64,000 nucleotides of DNA, from NCBI RefSeq assembly GCF_000002995.4, contig NW_025062476.1, positions 1,106,501-1,170,500 of the forward strand, written 5' to 3'. This document shows, piece after piece, positions 52,423-64,000 of this stretch. Within the stretch, counting starts at the first letter, position 1. The number at the start of each line of letters is the position of its first letter. The stretch comes from Brugia malayi. Its lineage: Eukaryota; Nematoda; Chromadorea; Rhabditida; Onchocercidae. A program made the position numbers and the translations under genes. The notes under the pieces are model-generated. The model was not told where the DNA came from, did not search any database, and saw only the letters and a program-made list of their open reading frames with translations.

Positions 52423-53999
52423 CATATTTATTTCATTATTTTTCTCATCTCTTTGATTAATTATTGTTTCTAAAAACAAAAAAAAAAAAAAAAAAAAACG
52501 AAAAAAAATGGAAAATTTTTGGCTGAAAAAAAAAAACAAAAATTTTTTTTTGACAAAAATAATTGTTTCTTGTTTTTTTTTTTTTTTTTTGTTTTGTCGT
52601 AAGCAGTGATTATTAAAACAAAATATTTCAAGAATTAATTCTTAAAAGAAAAAAAAGTTTTCCAAAAAAAATAAACCTTAATGACTTCCAATAATAAAAA
52701 GTGTATTTATTTTAAATATTTGACTTACTGAATATTTTTCAAAATGATAAATTAAATTGTGATAGTTCGAAATGATTATCGAATGATTTTTAAGTTTATA
52801 AATAGAAAAAAATATAATAAATTTTTTTTTTGTTTCAATTTGTAAGCGTTGTTGATTAGATTATATTTGACAAGTAGCTTTTGAAAATAGCGAGAAACTA
52901 TAATTTGAAAATTTTAGAAATATGAGAATTTTTAATTATTATAGGCTTGAATGGCTGATAGTAAATATTTTTTTTGAAAAATTTAAATATTCAACACCCA
53001 GTTTTTTTAAAATTTAAATTAGTTGTTTTTATAGACTGAAATATTTGCGAAAAAATTTCAACTAACATTTTTTGTATTTATCATTTAAAAATTTTACAAC
53101 AGATATTTTTCACGAACAAAAATTTTAAAAATTTTGTGAAACTTATTGATAGTTTACATTTTAGCGAATATTTTTTGTCATAAAATTTGCAAAATTGATG
53201 ACGAAAAATTCTTTGCTATTCGATCAAAATTTAAAAAACAAAATGATTTGAATATATTTGACAAAAATTTTTGCATAAATTGTTTAAAAAATTGAATATG
53301 AGTAATTGAAAAAATTTTTTGTTTTTTGATTTTTGATTTTAAATAAATTAACAAAATTTCAAATTTTTTTTTTTTTTTTATCAAAAATTGATTGAAAATG
53401 AAATAAACATTGGTTTATGGCGCAAAAAAAGCTAAGCAAAAATTTTGAGTAATTAAAACTGAATGATGTAAATTGAATTGGTTAATGAATTAAATTGACA
53501 ATTAATTTGATCAAATGAAATAGTTAATTTACAAATAACAATCAAATTAGTAGTTAATTTTTTATTCTAATTTTAAAATTTTTTTTTGAAAAATTCAACT
53601 GAATAAAATTTTGTTACTTTTCAACGATAAGTAAAGTTGTGATATGATGTGATCAATGTAAATTTCAATATTTGAGGACACTTATCACCACTGATTTCAC
53701 TAACATCGAGAATTTTTGCTATAAAAAATTATAAATTGCAAAATGATGCATAAATAATCAAATGCAATATGTAACGATCGATCGTTATCAGTGATTGTAG
53801 TTATCAATGATTGCTGTTATCAGTCAAATAAAATGTTCAACTGATCGAGTAAAGATTTGAATTAGTACATCTCATATAGTTGACTTAGTACAAAGTGAAG
53901 GTCAAACAAATAAAACAATTAATTTCTTCAGATACTCCACCCATCCTTTCCATCTAATTTTTTTTTTTTTTTTTGTTTGGAAGAATACCCGCCCAATTA

Positions 54000-54270
54000 G
54001 CGGGGAGTGGTTGATGGGTAAAAGAACCTGAATGTTTAGTAAATGTATGAGAGTGAGGGCAAATCATTGTATAAATAAATACCTGGAAATTACCTTCGAA
54101 ATCAGTGACATTCGTATCAGAAGAACAGTTTCAATTCATTTTCAGAAGGAAAGGAATGCTTATCATATCATTTTATTTATTATTTTGTTACATTTATTTG
54201 ATCAATTCGAGAACAATCACAATTAGAATTCCTGAAAGTGCTAATCCGGATTTTCCGTATGAAACAGCTG
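54000..54270. promoter_or_regulatory. GC hairpin and acceptor upstream of EF-hand gene
   Basis: CCCGC (53988-53992) and GCGGG (54000-54004) form a 5-bp stem around a 7-base loop about 150 bp before the ATG. A CATTTTCAG lies ~12 bases before the ATG as a probable trans-splice site. The hairpin may be chance. Confidence 0.25.
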
Positions 54271-56447
54271 GTTCGTTTCAAGATTACTATTGACACTATT
54301 CAATTACTAATTTAAGATTTTTTTTAAAAAATTAAAAATGTTTGATAATATAAATTTTAGATCTTTTTTTTTTTTCACTGAATATTTTTTAAATCAAAAA
54401 ATCATTTCCTATGAAAATTGAAAAAAGAAAAAAAAAATTCGTCTAAAAATGAAATTTTTTGCATTTTTTTTGATATATATTTAATATCAATTTTTTGCAT
54501 TCATTTTTGATACTTTTAACTATTTCTATTTTTATTTAATTATTTTTAAATTTAGTGGAACAATTTAAGCGATCAGATCAAAATGGTGACAATAAATTAT
54601 CATTTGAAGAATATCTTCATCTGGATTTGCTATATGAAAAGATGAAAAAGTTTGAATTTGAACAAACTGACAAGAATCGTTAGTTCTCTTTTTAAAAGTA
54701 TTTAAATATTTGAATTAAATTAATAGCATTGTATTCGTTGGTACTATTAATGCAAATATAATTTAATATCAATAAGATTAAATAAATACAAATTTTTTTT
54801 TTACTTTTTTTTTTTATTCATTTGCATTACATTTATGGTTAATTCTTTGGAAGCTTTTTGGAAAATTTTTCAAAATGTTAAAATTTATAAAAGTATTTTT
54901 TGTCTATGAAAAAAGTTACAAATTTAAGGAAGGATATTTCATTTTATAAAGTAAGGCGCAATTGTGCATAAATATATTTCATTTTATAAAGTAAGGCGCA
55001 ATTGTGCATGAACATATTTCATTTTATTTATTATATTTTAATATATAATAGTGTTGAGCAGAATGATTTAAGATTAGTGAGACTTCAATTTCTCACTTTC
55101 ACAACAATTTTACAACGTTACTCTCTGAAATACCTCATTTAAATTTATTTTAGCAGCAGGAATAAACTTTTATAAGAAAAGAAAAAGGATACTTTTAAGT
55201 AAGGCGCAATTGTGCATAAATATATTCCATTTTATAAAGTAAAGCGCAATTGTCCATAAATATATTTCATTTTATTTATTATATTTTAATATATTATAGA
55301 CGATGGATTTGTTTCACGTAGTGAATATGATGCTGACGAGAATGTGAAACAACAAGAAGTTGATAAGCGACAAGCGCAATATTTTAGCCAAATTTATGAA
55401 GTACTAAAATATCATTTTTTTTATCATGAAAGTTTTAATTTAATCAAGTTTTAATTTTTTTTTTTTATCATTTTAAAACTTTTGAAAACTTATGCAAAAA
55501 AGGAGAAAATTTTTTTTTTTCAATTTAAATTGTAGAATATTTGTTTTAAGAAAAAATCAATGTCATGTGAAAGTAAGCTATAAGTAATTTTAAAATGTTA
55601 TTATTAAAAAAAAAGAAAAGTTTACTATTTCGTTTATATATAATTATGTTTTGATTTGAAACCTTAACTAAGAAATATAGGTTCATTTATCAAAGTTGAA
55701 AGTAATAAATTTAATAAAAACTTGAAAAGATATTCATTTTTCAAGAATGCTTTGGAATATATTAAAAAGAATTCGAGAATATTGTATCTCGAGAATGCTG
55801 CAAACACTAAAATTACATTTAATTTCATGCAAAGGAAGTGAGTGCAGCATTTTAGAAGAGTTATATATTTGTTAAATAGCAGAAGAGGAAATTGTTTAAT
55901 AGTAATTATAATTTTAGGAGTTCAATGTGCTAATTTGTGATTATGCTAAAGTGCTGCAAAAAAAGAATTTCAGATATTCGATGAAAACTTAGACTCAAAA
56001 TTGGACATCAAAGAGGTGGAAAAAATCTTGGCTGAACGATATGGCCTGAAACCTCGTTCCAATTTCCATTCTATATTTTACTCATTTGATACAAATAATG
56101 ATGGTGGCCTGGATTTGTCCGGTTAGTTTATCTTTCTTCTTTCATAATAATAATAATAATAATATTAATACAAATAATAATAATAATACAAATAATAATA
56201 AATATATTCGAAAGTATTAGTATTTATTATTTATTTATTTATTTTTCATAGAATAAAAATAAAAAAATGAAAAGTAGAATCATATGAAAGAGTAAATCTT
56301 TGAAATATCTGATGACACAGGTCTTTTCAATAAATTTTTCGAAATAATAAACAGTTAGTAACAAATAGGTTTTTTTCATAAAAATTATACTTTCAAGAAA
56401 AAAAAAAGCTAGTAATTGTCCGGTTAGTTTATCTTTCTTCTTTCACA

Positions 56448-56516
<69 letters not shown>

Positions 56517-57428
56517 GTAATAATAATAATAAATACATTCGAAAGTATTAGCGTTTATTATTTATTTACTTATTTTTTCGTAGAGTATCTATTATTTATT
56601 TATTTATTTATTTTTTGGTAAATTTTTCCGATTTAAAGTAATTCACATAAAATTGTCAGAGAAAATTTTTGAAAAAAATATTGTCTCTAACAATAGTAAA
56701 CAAAAAAAAAAAATGGATCTTTTGTGATCATAAAAATATAATTTTCTTAAGTTTTGACTTTTTCTAAGTTTTATCTTCAACAAATCAAAATATTTTTAAG
56801 TAATTTAAATTAATTGATTGTACCGGTTTCTTTCTTATTGCCTCCATTACCTTACATTTTTTTTTTCTTTTTTTTTTTGCTAAATTATTGAAAAAACTGG
56901 TTGCTAAAGAATGCAAAAAATTTGTCATTAAAAATTACTGTTTTCAAAAAAAAAAAAAAAAAAAAATATTTTAAATGACTAATTTTCAGCAACATAATTT
57001 TTAATTTATCAATTTTTATTTTTTTTCCTTCATTCCATTCCAAATTTTCTTTTTTATTCTCATTTTTTTTTTTTCACAAATACAAATCTTTTTTTTAACT
57101 TTTCTTAAAAAATTTTTGCTAAAAATAAGTTTGATGATAAAAGTAAAAGTTAAAAGTAATCTAAATTGTCATTTTTCTATTTTATTTTTTTTCTATTTGT
57201 ACAAATTTACATAAAAATATATTAAATTAAAAAAAAAAAAAATATATTTTTGTTTGTTTTCATTACTTTGAAGCAATTAAATTAGTGAATATTTCAGAAT
57301 ATGTGAAATTTGATAATAATGTACCATTCGAGGAGATGGATCCACTAGATGACACTCCATTGTCATCAGGTAAACTTGCCCGAGAAAAGTTATTGATTCA
57401 AAAATCAAAATCATTGGTCAAAATTTAA
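54156..57428 (+). CDS. secreted four-EF-hand calcium-binding protein
   Basis: Five exons (54156-54270, 54556-54678, 55300-55400, 55974-56121, 57298-57428) join in phase to 205 residues. A signal peptide (about 1-19, [20 protein letters not shown]) is followed by four EF-hand loops with Asp at 1 and Glu at 12: [12 protein letters not shown] (46-57), [12 protein letters not shown] (77-88), [12 protein letters not shown] (116-127) and [12 protein letters not shown] (152-163). Loops 1 and 3 lack the usual Gly at position 6, loops 2 and 4 have it, so calcium affinity probably differs. No transmembrane helix and no ER-retention HDEL are seen, so secretion is likely. The last exon is ended by reading through a GTAAAC donor at 57370. 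An alternative tiny last exon at 59803-59813 (three codons) would also fit the phase. Confidence 0.82.
54935..55298. repeat. duplicated intronic segment with ~40-bp units
   Basis: The unit AAGTAAGGCGCAATTGTGCA with its AATATATTTCATTTTATA flank occurs twice at 54935-55014 and twice, diverged, at 55195-55274. Each pair is followed by the same ATTATATTTTAATATAT-ATAG block. The second block is the real acceptor of EF-hand exon 3. Confidence 0.85.
56438..56533. repeat. (AAT)n microsatellite
   Basis: About 25 AAT triplets with one CAG interruption, in an EF-hand intron. A shorter related tract lies at 56145-56205 with the same TTAGTTTATCTTTCTTCTTT sequence in front, so the whole segment was duplicated, including copies of the exon-4 donor sequence GTCCGGTTAG. 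Confidence 0.9.
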
Positions 57429-60113
57429 AAAAAAAAAAAAAGAAAAAAAAAAAGTAAAAGAAATGTTGAATTGTAGAATAAACAATCTATTTGTATATGC
57501 TTTACTGAAATCTCATATCAGAATTTTCTAATTAAGGCTTTAATTTTATTTTATTAATTAATTCCTTCTTTCTCCGCAATTTTCGAAATATTAAAATGAT
57601 ATTTTCTCATTTGTACATACACAAATTTGCATATTTTATTTTCTATTGCAAGAAGAAAACATTGTTTTTTTCCAGAATTTTCCTGATTTTCTCTCAAAAT
57701 TACTTTGATTCATCACTATTACTAATTATTATTATTATTTTTATTTATTGTAATAAATTAATTATTATTATTTCTATTTATTGTAATTAGTCAATTATTA
57801 TTATTTCTATTTATTATAATTAATTAATTATTATTTCTATTTATTGCAATTAATTAATTATTATTATTATTATTTCTATTGATTGTAATTAATAAATTAT
57901 TATTACTGTTTCTATTTATTGCAATTAAATTCCACTGTTTTTAAACTGCTCAATATTATTTTATTGTGAATAATAAATTTTACTTTTGAACTGAGATCTG
58001 TCAACATATAATTTTAAACATGAATATAGATTTTGATGAAAATTAACCAAAATATGAGAGATTATTAATTTGTTTAGTGCATAACATATTTATAAATGAT
58101 TTATTGAAATTTTATATTAAAATTTTAATTTAATCTTTAACAATTAACAAAATGCATTCAAAAATATATTTTGAAAAAAAAATCTTATTTTGAGTCATAT
58201 TTCAAGCTTATTAATTAAATTATTAAAAATATATTTCAATCCTATTAATTTAAAACAAATTATTATTTTAATTCAACATGAGCTTATGTAAAATCTCGAG
58301 AAAATTCCCGGGATGCAAAAAAAAGAAGGAAAGAAAAGCGCACAACTGGAAAGAGATATATCCAAAGTTCTAACTATTTTTCGGCAAATATTTTTGTAAA
58401 TTTAGGAAACAAAGAGTTTGATATAATTTCAACAAAAAAAAAAAAAAAAAAAAAAAATAAAATAAAAATTAGCTATTTAAAATATTCTCGAAATTTGCAT
58501 ATTTTTAAACGTAAATTCCTGATTATGCAATTTACATTAAAAGTAAATTTAAGTAAATTTTCTTGCAATTCTTGATCACATTATTATACTTTGATTTAAA
58601 AAAGTGCTGTAAAGTTAAATAAAAAAAAAATTTATGATTATAATCCTTTGCAAACAAACATATCATTAAGGTATTTAAAATTAATATTCATATTAACGAC
58701 AAATAAATATTTGAAACAATAAATATTTCATTAAGTAATTTACAGTTTACAAAGATTAAAATTTTTGTTTACTGTTACGATGATAATTTTTCAGCAGATA
58801 GAAAGTCTTTTATCTTTTATCAATAAATTAGAAAAAAAAATTGTTTAAAATCCAAAGAATGACATTGGCAAGTTTTTTTTTTATCTCTTTTCAAATTGAA
58901 TATCTAAATTTGAAATTGAATATGTGAGTAATCGATAAAAAAATATCTCAAAATTGGAGATATTATTATCATTTCAGAGATATTACTTTCATTATTATTA
59001 TTTTCAATATTATTATTATTATCATTTCAGAGATATTACTTTCATTATTATTATTTTCAACATTATTATTATTATTATTATCATTTAAGAGATATTACTT
59101 TCATTATTATTATTTTCAATATTATTATTATTCTCATTTAAGAGATATTACTTTCATTATTATTATTTTCAATATTATTATTATTATCATTTCAGAGATA
59201 TTACTTTCATTATTATTATTTTCAACATTATTATTATTATTATTATCATTTAAGAGATATTACTTTCATTATTATTATTTTCAATATTATTATTATTCTC
59301 ATTTAAGAGATATTACTTTCATTATTATTATTTTCAATATTATTATTATTATCATTTCAGAGATATTACTTTCATTATTATTATTTTCAATATTATTATT
59401 ATTATCATTTCAGAGATATTATTTTCATTATTATTATTTTCAATATTATTATTATTATCATTTCAGAGATATTACTTTCATTATTATTATTTTCAATATT
59501 ATTATTATTATCATTTCAGAGATATTACTTTCATTATTATTATTTTCAATATTATTATTATTATCATTTCAGAGATATTATTTTCATTATTATTATTTTC
59601 AATATTATTATTATTATCATTTCAGAGATATTACTTTCATTATTATTATTTTCAATATTATTATTATTATCATTTCAGAGATATTACTTTCATTATTATT
59701 ATTTTCAATATTATTATTATTATCATTTCAGAGATATTACTTTCATTATTATTATTTTCAATATTATTATCATTGTTACCACTCCAGAGATATCATTTTC
59801 AGGAATGCGTTGATTTATCCAAATTACTGTTTTCTATAAAAGTTAACTTATCGATAGAAATTCAGACTTAGTTTATTTTTTTTTTCTTTTGTAAACAATT
59901 TATATAGTTAAATTACAATGATTCTTTCATACATTTTATTTCATTTTTTTTTTGTGCTATTATTTTTACTTATCATTCTTTTTTTATTTCTTAATCATTT
60001 AAAAATTAAAATTAAATTACTTTATTTTACTAGCACATAAACAATAATAATGAAATATTTATGGATCAAAATTTACATTTGCATTGCTGTGAATTGTTAA
60101 TTTCATTTTGAGG

Positions 60114-60145
<32 letters not shown>

Positions 60146-61086
60146 AGTAATAATAACTGTTTGGTGTGTGAAATAATTAGAAGGATGATGATCACTTTAT
60201 CATTTCATATTTTTCCAACTAGGAACTTCAAAAACCAGTTTTATTTTCGGGAAGCTGAGCAATTGAAAAGGAAAGTTTTAAAATGTTTATTTTCATTCAT
60301 TGACATATATTTTCTCCATCGTCAATGATAATAGTAATATTTTCGATGAGAAAAATTTTGATTAGGAAGTGAAATGAAAAAGAGAAAAGAGTTAAAAAGA
60401 GAGTTCAAAGATGAATTGAATATACTATCATATCATATCACAACTATTCAATGAATGATATCTAAACAATTTGCATTCTCAATTTAAATTTCATTTTGAA
60501 AACAATGAAACCCATCAATCTACAATTTAAACACCAATTAATAACAACCACAACAACAACAGTAGTAGTAGTAGTAGTAACGATAGCGGTAGTCAGTCTT
60601 TGAAATAAAAGTTTATTTCGATCTGTCTGGTTGATCTGTCTATTGTTGTGTCAAAACTGATTAGATATGATCGATGACCCAGCACAATTTCATTTTCAGT
60701 CCTCCTTTTTTCAGTTCATCTCGTCTGTCACCTCTGACCCCATCCATAATTCTGTTTCAAATTGAAAAGTTTTCAAAATGAATTCTTCCAAATCTTTTAT
60801 TACATTTAATATAAATACATGTAACAACCATAATTAATGAAATCATTCTTTTCTGAATGAAAATTTGAAATTTTTGAAAGTATGGGAGGGCAAAAAAAAA
60901 AAAAAAAAAAGATTTTCATTTCAAATCTATTTGCAAAACAAAATGATAATAATCAATCTTACTAATAAGATGTGATAAGAGAAAGATAATACATTTATGA
61001 CTAAATATTAACTTATTAAATCTTAGCTAATACTTTTCAAAATATATGCTAATTTCAATTTATTGATTGTTAATTCAGAAAGAAGA

Positions 61087-61135
<49 letters not shown>

Positions 61136-61367
61136 GACTCAAAATGAATAAACAGGAAAAAAAACATTTATAATATATTGCATAATGATAAGATAGTAAT
61201 GCCATTATCAGTATCCTCAAATACAAAGTAATTTTTATTTTAAAAATAGTAGTGATAAGGATGGCATAATCATCTTTGACTATTCCCATTAAAAACAAAA
61301 CAATTGTTATGTTAACCCGATAAGGATACACCTGGAATTACCGGTACCTATCAATGCAACATTTCCT
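57429..61367. other. repeat-rich intergenic, no supported gene
   Basis: Contains an imperfect ATTATTATTTCTATTTATTG array (57720-57930), a 53-bp minisatellite, (CAA)n at 60118-60143, (AGT)n near 60560 and a 44-base A run at 61094-61134. The minus frame across that run is a poly-Phe artefact. Converging genes flank it: the EF-hand gene (+) and the ZP gene (-). Confidence 0.6.
58962..59790. repeat. 53-bp minisatellite, about 15 copies, with TTTCAG in each unit
   Basis: Unit runs AGATATTACTTTCATTATTA, then TTATTTTCAATATT, then a (TTA)n part and TATCATTTCAG. The number of TTA triplets varies between copies, and some carry TTTAAG or TTCTCATTTAAG in place of the CAG. In most copies the unit boundary reads like a strong nematode 3' splice site. 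Confidence 0.95.
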
Positions 61368-63711
61368 CTAGAAAAATGTCCATAATTTTTTGTTTTGTTT
61401 ACGAAAGTATGAAATGTATACGATGAATGTAGCCATCATTAGCGCACTAATTGAAATAAGTAAACAAAATATCACAGGTGATAAGCATACAGCAATACGA
61501 TCACTCTTATCAGTCATAACATTTCCATGCACATCTAATCGTGTCCGATACCGCAAATCCTCTGGTAGTATTGTATTCTGCAAGGATACTTTGCTTAAAA
61601 ATGAAATTTGCAAATTTCATCAATTATAAATATTAGAAATAAACTTGCATATTAGCATAATCAATTGTTGCATGGAACATTTTTTTTTTTAATTATAAAC
61701 TGAGGAAAGGAATGTAAAGTTAAGAGTTATCAAACTGATCTAAATCATTTCGATAAAAAAGAATTTTACAATGAGTGAATGATAATTTCTTTACATGTTA
61801 ACCTTATAGTATTAGGAGCTTAAGTTAAACTTAAAGTTTTGTTCTTAATTAATTCATATTTTATGCTTTGAAAAGAAAAGAAATTAAGTAAAAGTGAAAA
61901 AAATTTTAATTCATTTCGATAAAATATTTAAATTAAAATATAGTATAATTTTACATTTCATTTGACGTTACTATTGAGTAAGCGCAATTGACTCAAGGTA
62001 TCATTTCATTTGGCTTTACTAGGATACTTAATAATGAAAAAAAAAAAAAAAAAGGTGACTTGTTAGTATAAATATTACAAAGTAGTTTCATACTGTACTT
62101 TTTTTTTTTCCAAATTACTTTCGAAATTTCAATGGAAAATTTTAATGTTATTAAATCAAATTGAATCAAAGAAATAATTTTTTTTTTTTTTGTTATTTAA
62201 ATGTAGAAAGAAGTATTTAAAATTCATTTTGTGGAAGTGTTCGAATGGTCGAAACAAATAATTCTAATTCAGAAACTTAAACTAAAAACTATAAACATTG
62301 GATGAAAGTTATAAATAAAAAAAAAAAGATAAAATTAAGAATATAATAAAAAGTTTGCTAATTATCATAGATATATTTGCATTTTATTCATTTCAAAATG
62401 AAATAAAAAAAAAAAAAAAAACCTTAACTACCTCATCAATAATGTCCAATGTACTGATATCAGTCCTGACATCTACCGTACTATCGTAATCAGCAGCTCT
62501 CTTCTTCAATAATCTCATATGTGACGCAGGTGTCACCAATGAAACCACCGTTGCACGATTTGTTCTACTACTTTGCTGAACTGCACCAAATCCTTCCGGT
62601 TCGGAACATCTCGGTCGTTCACAATCAGTATTTGGCTCTTTGATTGTAATTGTGATTTGACATTGATAGAAAAGTTGCGATCGATCAGCATACTTATATA
62701 CATGTGCTTCTTGTCCAGCCATTAGATCAGTGGGATATTCTAAGTTATTTAGCAAATATTTATCTAAAGCACAGCCTTCTTCATTTAAAATTTGCACCGT
62801 ATCACCATTACCATCATCAACAAAGCATGAGTGGACAATTGCGCAAAATGTATCAACAGTTTCTGATTCACAGGTCCATTTATGATAAATTGGTTGACCA
62901 ATGATAGCAAATTGAATTGGTTGTCCTGTTGGACCACTATCAAGTAGCTAAAATTTAAAAAAATCAATGAAATATAATAAATTTAATTTCATAAATAGAT
63001 TTAATTGATTTAATTTTTTTTAAGATTTAATTTCATAAACATTAATTATTTGGTCAGATCATTTAATTATGATCAAGATGATTGATTTAAAACAAAAAAA
63101 AAAAAAAGTGCTAAAAAATGAAAATTGATAAAATTACAAATATAAATATTTTCGCCATTACACGTTGCTAAATAATTTTTTTTTTTTTAACTAAAAACAG
63201 AATTTATGTTTCGTAAAAAAAAGTTCTTCGTCACTTCAAATACTCATATATATATATATATATTGAAGTTAAGAATGAATTAAAGATGACAAATTTATCA
63301 ATTGTTCTTTCTTCTTTCTGATTTGACCTCTTTATGATTACAATTATGATTATGATTGGGTGATTGATGAAGAAACAAATCAATAAATGACCTCATAACG
63401 ACAAATTGGCATTGGTACCACTTGAGTCTGGAATGCAGTTGTCATTTCAGAAACTTCAATTTGAGTGCTCACTGTTTTATCAGCTTCCATATAAAAGCAT
63501 TGAATGCGATAAGCACGATCAATTTTAGTAATGAATAATGGATGAAATGAGATGACAACAGTGGTTGTCACAAAGATACCACGTGGATTTAACGATCTTG
63601 TCCGTACCACATTACATGTATCAAATAAAAGTTCAATTCCTGCTACCTGACGACCACCTGCATCTGATCGACAGTCTTGCTCATCATATAAACCTTTCAC
63701 GTAAACGTGTC
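61368..63711 (-). CDS. ZP-domain cuticlin-like protein (5' end outside window)
   Basis: Three phase-consistent exons on minus are visible (63711-63392, 62947-62432, 61577-61368), about 348 residues of the C-terminal part. They hold GHVYVKGLYDEQDCRSD, the family start of a ZP domain, then ZP-type cysteines (CNVVRTRSLNPRG, ICRYE, WTCESE, CAIVHSCFVDDG, GCALDKYLL), the FYQCQITITIKE segment and a CERPRC pair. A dibasic LKKR resembles the consensus furin site of cuticlins. A transmembrane helix near the end (FCLLISISALMMATFIVYI) and a short basic tail follow. Cuticlins are cleaved from the membrane and polymerise in the epidermal cuticle, often in alae. The donor at 62432 could instead be at 62423, also in frame. 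The upstream exon(s) are beyond position 64000. Confidence 0.9.
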
Positions 63712-63860
63712 CTGAATAATATTATTGAATCATTTGCTATTGTTGTGTATCGTTATTAAAAAAACATTTTCAAATTATCATTATGAACAGAAAAAAAGAA
63801 CAAAATTTTAAATAAGAATGGAATAAATAAAAATAATAAAGAGTGTGATTAAGTATTAAC

Positions 63861-64000
63861 ATTTCCACTTTGTCATCTTAAATAGTATGAATTTCCACTT
63901 TGTCATCTTAAATAGTATGAATTTCCACTTTGTCATCTTAAATAGTATGAATTTCCACTTTGTCATCTTAAATAATATGAATTTCCACTTTGTCATCTTA
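63861..64000. repeat. 30-bp minisatellite running off the window
   Basis: Four full copies and a part copy of ATTTCCACTTTGTCATCTTA plus AATAGTATGA, identical except AATAATATGA in one. It probably lies in an intron of the ZP gene. Confidence 0.95.

Larger units (their letters stand above)
46093..54155. other. 8-kb AT-rich repeat region, no supported gene
   Basis: Extremely AT-rich, with dozens of A or T runs of 10-25 bases, ATT/TTA trinucleotide stretches (47960-48240), a short direct duplication (51046-51313) and an 82-bp minisatellite. The frames at 47558-47797, 48595-48801 and 53178-53384 are built on homopolymers and have no splice context. A stretch of relatively normal composition at 49440-49570 is rich in TTACGT/ACGTAA words like those near 10.1-10.3 and 19.0-19.3 kb. 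Confidence 0.6.

Noticed and set aside
61023..61331. 102-codon minus-strand frame
   Set aside because: Centred on a 44-base A run giving poly-Phe, in the 3' region of the ZP gene.

Overview
The window is eukaryotic nuclear DNA from a nematode, most probably a parasitic clade III species such as a filarial worm. The evidence is strong A+T richness with long homopolymer runs, genes split into many short exons, introns ending in the nematode-type TTTTCAG acceptor, several first exons whose ATG lies just behind such an acceptor (the pattern left by spliced-leader trans-splicing), and a cuticlin-type ZP gene. The species assignment is inference. I see no bacterial, viral or retrotransposon coding sequence.

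Region by region. At 0.6-2.5 kb (+) lies a C2H2 zinc-finger gene whose terminal three-finger exon is duplicated in tandem. At 5.36-9.03 kb (-) is a divergent PP1-like Ser/Thr phosphatase with a long C-terminal extension. It is divergently oriented to an HSPA13/STCH Hsp70-like ATPase (10.2-13.4 kb, +). Then, all on +, come the tRNA m7G46 methyltransferase METTL1 (14.9-16.8 kb), a CISD/mitoNEET [2Fe-2S] protein (17.3-18.8 kb), CDK1 (20.2-22.0 kb) and a tandem, divergent CDK1 copy (23.5-26.1 kb). A large SLC17-like MFS transporter (29.0-34.1 kb, +) is followed 340 bp later by an unrecognised single-pass membrane protein (34.4-35.2 kb, +). A weak two-exon candidate on the minus strand (39.2-39.8 kb) sits beside a relatively GC-rich patch. 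ANKRD13C (40.7-43.9 kb, +) and ABITRAM/Simiate (45.5-46.1 kb, +) follow. From 46 kb on the window is mostly repeat-rich AT sequence holding a secreted four-EF-hand protein (54.2-57.4 kb, +) and, at the right edge on minus, the 3' part of a ZP-domain cuticlin (61.4-63.7 kb, 5' end outside the window).

The genes are mostly conserved housekeeping functions (cell cycle, tRNA modification, ER proteostasis, Fe-S biology) plus worm-specific extracellular proteins. They do not form one pathway. Close same-strand spacing (METTL1-CISD, MFS-unknown) is compatible with small nematode operons but does not prove them.

The most interesting points are: (1) the CDK1 tandem paralog, which keeps every catalytic residue and every intron position but has Phe where CDK1 has the Wee1-target Tyr, and an altered cyclin-binding helix; (2) two zinc-finger terminal exons of identical length and phase, open to alternative or serial splicing; (3) a 24-nt phase-symmetric microexon candidate in ANKRD13C; (4) a dead duplicate of an exon inside the MFS gene; (5) minisatellites carrying arrays of splice-acceptor-like TTTCAG motifs, and an intronic duplication that copied a 3' splice site beside the EF-hand exon. 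Exon boundaries were derived by hand from frame, phase and GT/AG signals. Where a gene is said to be phase-consistent, all its junctions keep the frame.
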